IMG/VR virus record: IMGVR_UViG_3300032288_000775
Span: 1 to 27,249 of that record
From: a virus
Strand: one strand, 5' to 3'
Length of the DNA: 27,249 nucleotides
The first letter of the stretch is position 1; each line of letters opens with the position of its first letter. Of this stretch, positions 16,196 through 24,899 are shown piece by piece. Under the pieces are notes generated by a model. It made no database searches, was not told the origin of the DNA, and saw only the letters and a program-made list of their open reading frames with translations. A program made the translations under genes and the position numbers.

Positions 16196-16471
16196 ATGGA
16201 TCCTAGACTAAAGCGAGCAGGTGTATCTGGCTTTAATAAGCCAAAGGCTACACCGACGCATCCAAAGAAGTCTCATATTGTTGTAGCTAAATCTGGCTCA
16301 CAAATAAAGACTATTCGTTTTGGTCAACAAGGGGTTTCAGGTTCACCAGAGAAATCAGGTGAGACCAAAAAGTATAAACAGCGTAGGCAAAGTTTCAAAG
16401 CGCGTCATGCCAAGAACATCAACAAGGGTGTTATGTCAGCAGCCTATTGGGCAGACAAGGTGAAGTGGTAA
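16196..16471 (+). CDS. Conserved small basic phage protein (91 residues)
   Basis: Begins MDPRLKRAGVSGFNKPKATP and contains HPKKSHIVVAKSGSQIKTIR, GQQGVSGSP and a C-terminal KARHAKNINKG...AAYWADKVKW. I recognise this arrangement as a widespread small phage protein of unknown function (possibly the DUF6321 group; number from memory). The KSHIVVAKSG...IKTIRFG strands followed by a basic RHAKNI helix suggest a compact nucleic-acid-binding fold, as inference. It starts directly after the preceding stop, with no gap. Confidence 0.78.
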   Translation: MDPRLKRAGVSGFNKPKATPTHPKKSHIVVAKSGSQIKTIRFGQQGVSGSPEKSGETKKYKQRRQSFKARHAKNINKGVMSAAYWADKVKW

Positions 16472-16725
16472 TGGCAAAGGTATTTCGTGGACCAACATAT
16501 AAATACAGACCTGGTCGTGAGTACGACCTATGGTTTGTTTCTTATCCTATCGGTAAGACCGTTGTTAAATCTGGTGGAGTTTGGAAAACAATAGTTGTTC
16601 CACAAGATTCAGATTTAGAAACATACCAACGTGTATTACGCGGTGGTTATGACAATGTAATAACAGATGCAGAGGCATCAGAACTAACAGCTGCAGGATA
16701 TGGAGATTATATTTTCAATGTCTAA
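16471..16725 (+). CDS. Hypothetical 84-residue protein
   Basis: MAKVFRGPTYKYRPGREYDL start at 16471 is coupled to the upstream stop (TAATG). An upstream in-frame start at 16447 exists but would overlap the previous gene by 25 bases. The sequence alternates beta strands and turns (WFVSYPIGKTVVKSGGVWKT) with a late acidic helix (ITDAEASELTAAGYGDYIF). There is no cysteine, membrane or catalytic motif. Its location between capsid and adaptor genes could fit a head-completion or decoration protein, but I do not recognise it. Confidence 0.7.
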   Translation: MAKVFRGPTYKYRPGREYDLWFVSYPIGKTVVKSGGVWKTIVVPQDSDLETYQRVLRGGYDNVITDAEASELTAAGYGDYIFNV

Positions 16726-16960
16726 TTGTAGATCGGGATGTAAAACCCAAGACCATGAAAACTGGGGCGAGTGTGCTAGGGCTGCCAATTTTAGTATTAC
16801 AGATCCACTTGCTAATGCAGCATCAAAGCTTGCTAATAAAGAATTAAATGCTTACAGAGAAGCTAGAAAGAATGGCATACAGCCAGCATCAACCAGAATT
16901 AAAGATATTAATAAAGCCGTTCGATTGGCTGATAAAGTTGGAAAGGCGGTTAAAGCATAA
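16718..16960 (+). CDS. Small CxxxC...H...C protein (80 residues)
   Basis: The N-terminus MSNCRSGCKTQDHENWGECA holds Cys4, Cys8, His13 and Cys19, a zinc-knuckle-like spacing. A helical body follows with ELNAYREARKNGIQPASTR and a basic C-terminus. I recall this CKTQDH...GECARAAN pattern from many actinobacterial phages, always without a known function. ATG 16718 is preferred over 16700 because GGAG lies 12 bases before it and the Cys motif then sits at the very N-terminus; the choice is not firm. The start overlaps the previous gene by 8 bases and the stop shares one base with the next start. Confidence 0.72.
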   Translation: MSNCRSGCKTQDHENWGECARAANFSITDPLANAASKLANKELNAYREARKNGIQPASTRIKDINKAVRLADKVGKAVKA

Positions 16961-17853
16961 TGGCTACGTTAACACAATTAACAGAACGTACACTTGGTGA
17001 AATAAGTTCATACGTAAGAAACCAAGAGTCTGTCACTATTTCAACAAATACGATTGATTCCGATGACCTTGTCATAATTGTAGATGATGCAACAGCTCTT
17101 AGTAAAGGAATCGTGGAAATTAATGATGAACTTCTTTATGTAAAAAAATCTGTTGCAGCAAGTGGAACGATCCAAATTCTTGGTACTTCTGGAAATCCAT
17201 CTGGTCGTGGTTGGCGTGGAACTACAGCAACAAGCCATGTATCTGGTTCTGTTATAAGAAACAATCCAATATTTCCCAAGTTTCAAATTAAAAATGCAAT
17301 CCTTGACACAATAAAGGGAATGAACTTTCCTGTTATTGCCAATGAAACATTTACATTTAACGGTAGTGATTACTCCTACGTTATGCCAGACGCTTTGGTA
17401 GATGTAACTGGGGTCTCATGGGAACTGCCAGACTCAACTGGAGTCTGGGCTTTAATCAAACGCTGGAGATTAGACACAAACTATTTAGATAGCGGAACAA
17501 CAAAACAAGCTTTAATTCTAAACGAAGCACCAATGTCTGGTGCTGACGTTAGAGTTCAATACACAAAGTTTCCAACAGTAATTACCGATAACCAAGATCT
17601 AACAGCAAGCGGATTACCATCTTCTTGTGAAGATGTGGTACGCCTTGGTGCTATGTATCGTTTACTCTCAACCGTTGATCCAGGCAAAGTGATTTCTACA
17701 TCCGTATCTGCGGATGCAATGGATCAACCAGTATCTGCTGGCGCATCTACCAATGCTGCCAAATATATTTTTCAGCTTTACACCGTCCGCCTTGCGGAAG
17801 AAATAGCAAAACAGCAAGCCAACTTCCTTAACACTATCCAGTACTCGAGGTAA
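16960..17853 (+). CDS. Head-tail adaptor/connector candidate (297 residues)
   Basis: Starts MATLTQLTERTLGEISSYVR, coupled to the previous stop by one base. Residues about 25-103 look like a small beta domain (EINDELLYVKKSVAASGTIQ, GRGWRGTTATSH, GSVIRNNPIF). The helical/beta body holds FQIKNAILDTIKGMNFP and SSCEDVVRLGAMYRLLSTVD, and the protein ends in a long helix (YTVRLAEEIAKQQANFLNTI). Position right after the capsid cluster and before the fibre fits a neck or adaptor protein that joins portal to tail. The beta domain has a partner in the fibre that follows. Function is inferred from order and length; no diagnostic motif is seen. Confidence 0.65.
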   Translation: MATLTQLTERTLGEISSYVRNQESVTISTNTIDSDDLVIIVDDATALSKGIVEINDELLYVKKSVAASGTIQILGTSGNPSGRGWRGTTATSHVSGSVIRNNPIFPKFQIKNAILDTIKGMNFPVIANETFTFNGSDYSYVMPDALVDVTGVSWELPDSTGVWALIKRWRLDTNYLDSGTTKQALILNEAPMSGADVRVQYTKFPTVITDNQDLTASGLPSSCEDVVRLGAMYRLLSTVDPGKVISTSVSADAMDQPVSAGASTNAAKYIFQLYTVRLAEEIAKQQANFLNTIQYSR

Positions 17854-17856
17854 CTA

Positions 17857-19317
17857 ATGCCATCACCAACACGTTATTATTCATCCACAGCAGCAAAGAC
17901 GACGCTGGCTAATTCTATTAGCGCAGCGTCAACAAGCCTTGAACTATCTGCTGCATCAAACTTGCCAGTTCAATATCCATATACACTTGTTCTTGAAAAG
18001 GATACTGCGAACGAAGAAGTAGTTGAGGTCACTAGCCTCATTGGTACTGCCTACCAAATTACACGTAACATTGATAACTCTGGTGCTAAGTCACACGCTA
18101 TTGGGGCAAATGTTGAACACGGTGTATCAGCTCGTGACTTTACAGAATCTAGATCACATGAGGCAGCAACAACTGGAACTCATGGAATTAATGGTGACTT
18201 TGTTGGTACTGCTGGAACTCAAACAATTACTGGTCTTAAAACATTATCCAATGCAATCATCTCGGGCGTTGCTGCTGATGTAAATGTTAGCAACTATAAG
18301 ATTACAAACCTTGCTACTGGAACTGCAACTAGTGATGCTGCTACATATGGACAGGTTTCAGCTATTGCTGGGTCCGCAGCATCTGCTGCGACCAGTGCCT
18401 CATCTGCTGCAACTAGTGCCACCTCAGCTCAACAGTGGGCAACCAAGACAGATGGAACAGTTGATGGAGTTGAGTTCTCTGCTAAGTATTACGCTGGTAT
18501 TAGCAACTCTGCTAACTCATTAAGTAAAGTTGACATAGATGCTAAAGGTGATTTACTTGTTGGTTCCGCAAACGATGCTTATACAAAATTAACAGTTGGT
18601 GCAAATGGCACAATTCTTTATGCTGACAGCACAACAACTTCTGGTCTTAAATACACAACAACTTCTGGTGTCAGATTAAGTGGAACTTCACTTATCCTCG
18701 ATGCAGATCCAACAGTTCCGTTAGGTGCTGTAACCAAACAATATGCAGATGCAATCTCTGCTGGTTTAAATGCACACGACTCAGTTGATGCAGCAACCAC
18801 ATCTGCAATTACTGCAACATATACTGCTGGAACAACTGGTGCTGATGGTGGTACTGGTGTAGGTGCAACACTTACAGTAACAGCAACTGGTGTCTTTATT
18901 GTTGATGGATACACAACTGTTCTTGGTGACAGAATACTTGTAAAGAATCAAGCAACTGCAACTCAAAATGGTATTTATCGAGTATCAACCGCTGGAGAAG
19001 TTGGAGTATCTGCAGTTCTTACAAGAACAGATGACTATAACAACAGCATTGCTGGCGAAGTATTTTCTGGAGATATGGTTTTTGTTATTAACGGAACTTT
19101 GTATAACAACACTGGTTGGGTTATGAACTCAGTTGGAACCGCAACAACTCCAACCAAGGGTATCAAAATTGATACAGACAATATTGCCTGGACACAGTTC
19201 ACTGGTCTAGGTGTAGTAACAGCTGGATACGGATTAACAAAAACAGATAACACTTTGAGTATCGCTCAAAGTTATACAGATGAAATAGCAGTAAGTGCCG
19301 TAATGGGCATTTACTAA
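17857..19317 (+). CDS. Tail fibre protein (486 residues)
   Basis: The N-terminal beta domain (about residues 10-90: TSLELSAASNLPVQYPYTLV, EEVVEVTSLIGTAYQITRN) probably docks the fibre to the tail. Residues about 172-197 are an Ala/Ser/Thr heptad-like stretch (SAASAATSASSAATSAT), common in trimeric phage fibre shafts. Then follow SAQQWATKTDGTVDGVEFSA and GDLLVGSANDAYTKLTVGAN, both frequent fibre segments. From about 289 a C-terminal beta domain contains GDRILVKNQATATQNGIYRV and a TGWVMNS region, also a common fibre module. The host receptor is unknown. GAGG precedes ATG 17857 by about 8 bases. The fibre call is firm at the level of architecture. Confidence 0.85.
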   Translation: MPSPTRYYSSTAAKTTLANSISAASTSLELSAASNLPVQYPYTLVLEKDTANEEVVEVTSLIGTAYQITRNIDNSGAKSHAIGANVEHGVSARDFTESRSHEAATTGTHGINGDFVGTAGTQTITGLKTLSNAIISGVAADVNVSNYKITNLATGTATSDAATYGQVSAIAGSAASAATSASSAATSATSAQQWATKTDGTVDGVEFSAKYYAGISNSANSLSKVDIDAKGDLLVGSANDAYTKLTVGANGTILYADSTTTSGLKYTTTSGVRLSGTSLILDADPTVPLGAVTKQYADAISAGLNAHDSVDAATTSAITATYTAGTTGADGGTGVGATLTVTATGVFIVDGYTTVLGDRILVKNQATATQNGIYRVSTAGEVGVSAVLTRTDDYNNSIAGEVFSGDMVFVINGTLYNNTGWVMNSVGTATTPTKGIKIDTDNIAWTQFTGLGVVTAGYGLTKTDNTLSIAQSYTDEIAVSAVMGIY

Positions 19318-19338
19318 GAGAAAAGGAAACAGTAACTA

Positions 19339-19653
19339 ATGGCTGTAAATACTAAACTGCTGGCTAGAACAGCAGCATCAACATCAAGCACAACGCTATA
19401 CACACAACCAAGCACAAGTGCTATCACGGTTGTAACAAATATTGCTGTGACTAATACAGCAGCTACTGCTGCAACATTTACACTTTCAATTGGTGGGGTT
19501 GCAATTCAATCTGGTTCAACACTTGCTGCCAATTCAACTGCATATTTGGATCTTAAGCAGGTTATTCCAGCAAGCGATCCAGTAAAAACAATTACTGGAT
19601 TTGCCTCAACAACTTCAGTTAACTTTCATATCAGCGGAGTGGAGATAGTATAA
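19339..19653 (+). CDS. Small beta-rich fibre-associated protein (104 residues)
   Basis: Starts MAVNTKLLARTAASTSSTTL; AAAGGA lies 14-19 bases... upstream of ATG 19339 within GAGAAAAGGAAAC. The sequence is rich in Thr, Ser and Ala with regular beta strands (AITVVTNIAVTNTAATAATF, STAYLDLKQVIPA, VNFHISGVEIV), the look of a small immunoglobulin-like or beta-sandwich domain. It lies between the fibre and the Asp-box propeller protein. A fibre cap, decoration or connector role is likely but inferred. The next gene starts 2 bases after its stop. Confidence 0.65.
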   Translation: MAVNTKLLARTAASTSSTTLYTQPSTSAITVVTNIAVTNTAATAATFTLSIGGVAIQSGSTLAANSTAYLDLKQVIPASDPVKTITGFASTTSVNFHISGVEIV

Positions 19654-19655
19654 CT

Positions 19656-22070
19656 ATGGGTATCAACGTATTTCCTGTTCCAGTAACATCAACTGGAGGT
19701 TTGACAAAGAAAAGAATTGTTGGAGATGCTGAAATTGCAACCAATTCACATGCAATTCCAATAACTGGAAATGCTGGAACTTCTACTGGTGGTGTTGCAA
19801 CTAAATTTGCAAATAGTACTTGGGTTACAATACAACCAGGTGGTAGATTATTAACATCAACTGATGGCGCAACATGGAATTATGTTTTAAATAATATAAT
19901 GGATGCTCTTTCAAAAAGAACTGAAGGATATTTAATACAATATAGACCAACTGCAAATTGCCAACAATTAGAATTTGCTAATGGAACATGGGTTGCTTAT
20001 TTTTCAAACTCGGTTGTATTAAAATCAACAGATTTAATTACATGGACGGTTTCATTAGATTTATCAAGTCCCACCTCCATTGGCGGTACTGGCACTGGTT
20101 TAAACAGAGCTGGTAGTTCTGGTAGTATTATTTGGAACGGAACAGCAAACCTATGGATGCTTGTTAATAGTGGTAAATTTGTATATACTTCACCAGATTT
20201 AACTACATGGACAGAGCAAACAGCTGGCTGGACAACAGCAGCTGGAATTACAGCTGTACCACGTAAAGCAATTTGGGCTAATCAATTATTTATTATCATA
20301 GATGATCTTGGACAAATTGTAACTTCTGCTGATGGAGTTAGTTATAATTTAAGAACTGCAATATTTGGTGGAACTTCTGCTGCAGATATTGCAACCAATG
20401 GTCTAGGATCAAATGCATCAGCAACAACAGTTATTGTTGCTGCTTCTGGTAAATGGGGTTATTCTACCAATGGAACTACTTGGACTATTAATACAACAAA
20501 CGGAGCTATTGCGCATACAGCTGTTATGTGGGATGGAAGTAGATTTGTTGTTGGTACCACTACTGTAGCTTCAGCGTTTTATTCAATAACTGGAACTGGT
20601 GGTTTAGCAGCTTGCGCCACACCAACATCGCTACCAGCATTAACTACAAGTAGGCAACAACTTGCTACCAATGGATCTGGCGTAGTTGTAGTTTGGACAG
20701 TAGCTGGTTTTATTAGATCAACTGATGTAACGGTATCATGGTCTCCTTACTCATCAATTGTTAATTTTGGTTCAACTGAATCCGCAGCAATGTATACAAA
20801 TTCACAACAATCAAGATTTTCATGTGTTGATGGTAATGGAAAAGTTTGGTTAGTATCTGGAAAATTTGGAAGATTATTTGTTTCTTCTGATGGTGGAACT
20901 ACATGGACATTTCATAACTCTACAATAACACAAATAACAAATACTACTGCAGAATCCGCAATTACAATTACTGGAATTTATTATTTAAATAATTTACTAT
21001 TTGCAACTACCAGCAGTACTGGTCTTTATGTAAGCTCTGATAATGGAGCAACATGGGGTACTGTGATTTCTGGATTTACAGGTGGTATTATTGGTATGGC
21101 ATATGGCAATGGAGTTTACATTGCAATCTGTGCAAGCGCAGTTGGTGCATCTAGCAATAATTCTGTTTTCCGTTCAACTAATGGAACCTCATGGTCTGCA
21201 ATTACTACTGGTTCAACTGGTGGTGCTACATCTGGATTATTTTACAATTCTACTGCAGTATCTTACGATACTTTTTTGCCATGCTCTGTTATTTTCGTAA
21301 ATGGAAATCCAGGGTGGTTTGAAATAACAATTGGGTTATCGACAAATGATACTTTATGGAAAACATCACGATCTGTAAATGGATCGTATTGGGTTGATGG
21401 AAATAATGGCAATCTAGATGGTAATGATTTTACCGTTATTCATACAATTGATATGCCATCTCCTTTTAGCACTTCACAAGCAATTGGAACATATACTTTT
21501 ACTCCTTCTACTTTGCAAAATACTGTGGCAATAAGTCGTACCTCTCCAATTCAATTTGGATCAGGAAATGGAAAAACTGTTATGCTTTTAAGACATGCTC
21601 ATGCAGTATCAAAGGTAAATATATTCGTTGCTGTAAGAAATAATTCTACCTGGCAAGCTACAAGAAATGTTTACGTTGCATGTAAAATTAATGATTCAAC
21701 ACCATTTTTAAATCCACAAATTCACATTAATGCTGCCGCTTCGTATGATACCATTAGTGCGGTTGACAATGGTGAACCAATTCATATTAGTTACAATGCA
21801 AACATTGGATGGGTTGCAGCATATTATTATTACAGAGGTACCGCAGCTGCTGTTTCTGGTTTAGTAATTATAAGTTCAACAGATGGCATTAACTGGGAAT
21901 ATGTTGGACAAATAAATAATATTACTTCTTCGAATGTTCCTTATTATTATGTATTCACCAATGAGGTAGATAAAGTATTTGTAGTTTGTGAAAATGGAGC
22001 TACGACCAGTAGAAGCAGTGGTACTAATTTCTATTCATTCCCAGTTACAACACAACCATCTATAGCGTAA
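19656..22070 (+). CDS. Asp-box (BNR-like) beta-propeller tail protein (804 residues)
   Basis: About ten Asp-box motifs of the S-x-D/N-x-G-x-T-W type recur: STDGATW (68-74), STDLITW (124-130), SPDLTTW (179-185), SADGVSY (224-230), STNGTTW (270-276), STDVTVSW (355-362), SSDGGTTW (410-417), SSDNGATW (460-467), STNGTSW (507-513) and STDGINW (741-747). These mark blades of sialidase-like propellers. The catalytic Arg triad of sialidases is not evident, so glycan binding is safer than hydrolysis. The N-terminal GINVFPVPVTSTGG segment probably attaches it to the tail. It is one of the most AT-rich genes in the window by eye. Likely receptor-binding spike or fibre. Confidence 0.82.
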   Translation: MGINVFPVPVTSTGGLTKKRIVGDAEIATNSHAIPITGNAGTSTGGVATKFANSTWVTIQPGGRLLTSTDGATWNYVLNNIMDALSKRTEGYLIQYRPTANCQQLEFANGTWVAYFSNSVVLKSTDLITWTVSLDLSSPTSIGGTGTGLNRAGSSGSIIWNGTANLWMLVNSGKFVYTSPDLTTWTEQTAGWTTAAGITAVPRKAIWANQLFIIIDDLGQIVTSADGVSYNLRTAIFGGTSAADIATNGLGSNASATTVIVAASGKWGYSTNGTTWTINTTNGAIAHTAVMWDGSRFVVGTTTVASAFYSITGTGGLAACATPTSLPALTTSRQQLATNGSGVVVVWTVAGFIRSTDVTVSWSPYSSIVNFGSTESAAMYTNSQQSRFSCVDGNGKVWLVSGKFGRLFVSSDGGTTWTFHNSTITQITNTTAESAITITGIYYLNNLLFATTSSTGLYVSSDNGATWGTVISGFTGGIIGMAYGNGVYIAICASAVGASSNNSVFRSTNGTSWSAITTGSTGGATSGLFYNSTAVSYDTFLPCSVIFVNGNPGWFEITIGLSTNDTLWKTSRSVNGSYWVDGNNGNLDGNDFTVIHTIDMPSPFSTSQAIGTYTFTPSTLQNTVAISRTSPIQFGSGNGKTVMLLRHAHAVSKVNIFVAVRNNSTWQATRNVYVACKINDSTPFLNPQIHINAAASYDTISAVDNGEPIHISYNANIGWVAAYYYYRGTAAAVSGLVIISSTDGINWEYVGQINNITSSNVPYYYVFTNEVDKVFVVCENGATTSRSSGTNFYSFPVTTQPSIA

Positions 22071-22081
22071 AGGAGAAACTA

Positions 22082-22285
22082 ATGAATAAGTTCTTATCAA
22101 AGAAAGATATCGCAGCTATTAAGTCATACCTTCGTGCTCTACTTGCATCTGGTATTACTATGGGTATCGCATTGCTTACCAGCATGCGACCAGAATACGC
22201 AGTTCTGATTGGTGCGCTTGCTGCCCCACTTGCAAAGTGGGCAGACAAGACAGAAACAGAATACGGAATCGGGTCTAAAGAATAA
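22082..22285 (+). CDS. Small membrane protein, holin candidate
   Basis: 67 residues, AAAGGAG 6 bases before ATG 22082. After a basic N-terminus (MNKFLSKKDIAAIKSYLRAL) come two hydrophobic segments, roughly 20-34 (LLASGITMGIALLTS) and 39-51 (YAVLIGALAAPLA), separated by a short polar turn, and a charged tail (KWADKTETEYGIG). Two membrane spans, small size and position two genes before the endolysin fit a holin that opens the inner membrane at lysis. The second span is short, so topology is uncertain. The stop shares one base with the next start. Confidence 0.65.
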   Translation: MNKFLSKKDIAAIKSYLRALLASGITMGIALLTSMRPEYAVLIGALAAPLAKWADKTETEYGIGSKE

Positions 22286-22518
22286 TGTCTACCAACGAAT
22301 GGGCTGGCATCGCAGTTGCGGTGACCACGATAGTTGCCAGCTTTGCTGGCTCAGTTCGTTGGCTGGTAAAGCATTACCTAACTGAACTTAAACCAAATTC
22401 TGGAACGAGTCTCCGTGATTCCATCGACAGATTGGAAAACAGAGTTGACGATTTATTCTTAATTGTATCGAGGGGTTATGAGCCAAAAAGAAAAGTTTCT
22501 AGAAGTCGCAAAAAATGA
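22285..22518 (+). CDS. Single-span membrane protein, second lysis protein candidate
   Basis: 77 residues. Residues about 5-28 form one membrane span (WAGIAVAVTTIVASFAGSVR), followed by an amphipathic/coiled-coil region (LRDSIDRLENRVDDLFLIVS) and a basic tail (PKRKVSRSRKK). This layout resembles small holin-like or antiholin proteins that pair with a two-span holin. It is coupled to the upstream gene by one base, and its last 41 bases overlap the endolysin gene in another frame. Function is inferred from position and topology. Confidence 0.6.
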   Translation: MSTNEWAGIAVAVTTIVASFAGSVRWLVKHYLTELKPNSGTSLRDSIDRLENRVDDLFLIVSRGYEPKRKVSRSRKK

Positions 22519-22978
22519 AATAGGTACCGTTGAGGGACCAAAGGATAATGAAACCAAATATGGTGCTTTTACCAAAGCAAACTTTCAACCATGGTGTGGT
22601 TCATTTATTATGTGGTGTGCTAATCAAGCAGCTCTTAAAATTCCCAATGTAGTTGGTACATCTATTGGTGCTGAAAAGTTTAAAGGTATAGGCGCATGGT
22701 CTAATGCAGAAACCGCTAAACCTAAACCTGGCGATTTAGTCTTCTTTGATTTTGCCGAAGGTGGCAATCCAATAGATCATGTTGGTATTGTCCTTAAAGA
22801 CAATGGCGATGGAACCATTACTACCATTGAAGGTAATACATCTGGAGACAAAAAGAAGTCAGCCAGCGAACGCAACGGTGGAGAAGTAGCACAAAAGATC
22901 CGTGGATATAAAAAAGATAATAAAAAGAAGTTAAAGGTTTTTGTAGTTGGATTTGGTACACCTAAGTTTAAAGACTAG
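22478..22978 (+). CDS. Endolysin with CHAP domain
   Basis: 166 residues, a Cys/His peptidase-amidase that cuts peptidoglycan cross-links or stem peptides at lysis. The catalytic Cys is C40 in PWCGSFIMWC, the His is H101 in DHVGIV, and the third polar residue is E118 or N120 in TIEGNTS. KPGDLVFFDF at 84-92 is typical of the fold. ATG at 22478 is preferred because GAGGGG is just upstream and MSQKEKFLEVAKNEIG starts the domain naturally; the frame also extends back to a TTG at 22463. No cell-wall-binding domain follows: the C-terminus is a Lys-rich tail, so the protein is catalytic domain only. Its start lies inside the preceding holin-like gene, which couples their synthesis. Confidence 0.9.
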   Translation: MSQKEKFLEVAKNEIGTVEGPKDNETKYGAFTKANFQPWCGSFIMWCANQAALKIPNVVGTSIGAEKFKGIGAWSNAETAKPKPGDLVFFDFAEGGNPIDHVGIVLKDNGDGTITTIEGNTSGDKKKSASERNGGEVAQKIRGYKKDNKKKLKVFVVGFGTPKFKD

Positions 22979-22991
22979 TTAGGAGTGTTGC

Positions 22992-24899
22992 ATGGCAACA
23001 ACAAATAAATATCTTAAAGGCGATTTGCCTATTGCTATTAGCATCAACATTCCTACCGCCTTGGTTCGATATGAACGTGATGACTTTGCTGCAAGTTATG
23101 CTATTGGTAATACTCCTTGGCTATCTGCCGTCAGTGATAACAATAAGTTAAGTCGTATTACTACGACCTACCAGAAGGAACGTATTGACCAAGGCTCAAC
23201 GGCGGGTGAGCAATCCCTATCTAACTGGTGGCTTCGGTCTGCAACCTCATGGCATCACGGCGCAGGTGAAAGATACTACGATGCAGACACAAGCGATCTA
23301 TATCGCTTCTATGAATCAAATAACATTAACTGCTGGGAGATAGGAAACCTATCTCTATTACCAGCCACAACAAATTTAAATACATCTGCTGCAACCTCAC
23401 CAGCAACTGTATTGGGTGGAACGTTCTACATATCTAATGGTGCTGTTAAATTTTATAATGGGACAACCGTTACTAGCACATCGCTTGGCACATCCACTGT
23501 TGCCCAGACGTTGACAACAGATGGAACCTTTGCACTTGTCGGTGCAAACGATGGTATCTACCAAGTAGGAACAGATCTAACTGTAACAAAGTTGTGGAAC
23601 AAAAAGACTGGTGTAACAACACAAACAGTTCAAGCAATTGCTTATGTTAAAGACCGTATTGTTGCTGGCATTAGTCATGACAATGCAGATGTTAATCTCT
23701 ACGAGTTAGCTCGCAACCCAGTTTCACCTCCTGCTACCATGGGAAGTCCCGAAATTAGATTTACCTATGCCAACTCTTCGCTAACATTCAATACAATTAG
23801 TGAGCTACCTTCAGCTGTTATCGTTGGCTATACACAAGGTTCTGTGTCAAGAGTTCAAGCTTATACATTAAACACAGCCTCTGCCTTAGCAGCACTTAAT
23901 GATCCTTCGATCATTGCAGAGTTTCCAAGAGGTGAAACGCTTAACCAAATTCGTGTATATCTTAATGAGTTTGTTGTTGCAGCAACAACCAAAGGTGTTC
24001 GAGTTGGAAACGTTGGCACGGATGGATCTTCATTTACCTATGGTCCACTGAATGTAACTGGAAACGTAAACGATTTAGCTTTTGACTCCAACTATGTATA
24101 TGGAACTAGAGCAGATGCAATCTCTGGCTCGGTTGGTCTATGGAGAATCGATCTTGGAACACCAGTTGGTAATGGTTATGCATGGGCATCTGACTTAGTA
24201 ACAGATGATCAAGTACCTAATGGTGTTGCTTTCATCGGCACAACTGGAAGAAAGTTTATTACCTCCGCATCTGGTACATGGATAGAATCCGCAACAGTTA
24301 AGGCTGCGTCTGGTTATCTTAAATCTGGATGGATTAGATTTGGTACTAGTGAGCAAAAGCAACCAGTATCGTTAGCAATTAAATCAGACCCTAATCAACT
24401 GGGAATTCTTGGATTTGCTATTGCCGATCAAGAAAATCAAAACGTAACACTTGATGGTGTACCACTTGGTATGTCAACTGAAATCAGCTTATCATCTACT
24501 TTACAACCAGCAGATCATTTTGAAATTACATTCAGCTTTACAAGAAACCCAAGCGATAATACTAAATCACCACAGCTTGAAGAGTGGCAGATGCGAGCAT
24601 TGCCAGCACCTATCCGTTCAAGAACTATTACTATCCCACTGTTATGTTATGAAGAAGAGACCGACTCAAATGGTGTCATTAAACATTCAGACCCATGGCA
24701 AAGAATCAACTACCTTGAGCGTATTGAACAGAATGGTGGAGCAGTTTTATATCAAGACTTCACATCTGGCGAAGAACGCATCTGTGTTATTCGCGCTATT
24801 CAGTTTGAACAATCAGCACCACCTACTTTTGCAAGAGGGTTTGGTGGAATAGTAACTATTCAACTTCAGACCATTGACGTTGAACAAGCTATTCAATGA
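22992..24899 (+). CDS. Tail protein, beta-rich, nozzle/minor tail candidate (635 residues)
   Basis: TTAGGAG lies 6 bases before ATG 22992. The N-terminal part contains KERIDQGSTAGEQSLSNWWL and SATSWHHGAGERYYD, a motif pair I recall from minor tail proteins of actinobacterial phages. Residues about 130-430 look like a beta propeller (repeated strands such as GTFALVGANDGIYQVG, GNVNDLAFDSNYVYGTRAD). The C-terminal 200 residues form another beta domain (LLCYEEETDSNG, YLERIEQNGGAVLYQD, IRAIQFEQSAPP). In a short-tailed phage it could be the tail nozzle; in a siphophage it would be a minor tail or baseplate protein. The stop overlaps the next start by 4 bases (ATGA). Confidence 0.72.
   Translation: MATTNKYLKGDLPIAISINIPTALVRYERDDFAASYAIGNTPWLSAVSDNNKLSRITTTYQKERIDQGSTAGEQSLSNWWLRSATSWHHGAGERYYDADTSDLYRFYESNNINCWEIGNLSLLPATTNLNTSAATSPATVLGGTFYISNGAVKFYNGTTVTSTSLGTSTVAQTLTTDGTFALVGANDGIYQVGTDLTVTKLWNKKTGVTTQTVQAIAYVKDRIVAGISHDNADVNLYELARNPVSPPATMGSPEIRFTYANSSLTFNTISELPSAVIVGYTQGSVSRVQAYTLNTASALAALNDPSIIAEFPRGETLNQIRVYLNEFVVAATTKGVRVGNVGTDGSSFTYGPLNVTGNVNDLAFDSNYVYGTRADAISGSVGLWRIDLGTPVGNGYAWASDLVTDDQVPNGVAFIGTTGRKFITSASGTWIESATVKAASGYLKSGWIRFGTSEQKQPVSLAIKSDPNQLGILGFAIADQENQNVTLDGVPLGMSTEISLSSTLQPADHFEITFSFTRNPSDNTKSPQLEEWQMRALPAPIRSRTITIPLLCYEEETDSNGVIKHSDPWQRINYLERIEQNGGAVLYQDFTSGEERICVIRAIQFEQSAPPTFARGFGGIVTIQLQTIDVEQAIQ

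Noticed and set aside
18370-18440. Short tandem repeats in the fibre gene as a possible CRISPR or regulatory array
   Set aside because: They are in-frame Ala/Ser/Thr codon repeats of a fibre shaft, with no spacers.
19656-22070. Propeller protein as an active sialidase
   Set aside because: Asp boxes alone do not show catalysis and the sialidase Arg triad and FRIP-like start were not found.
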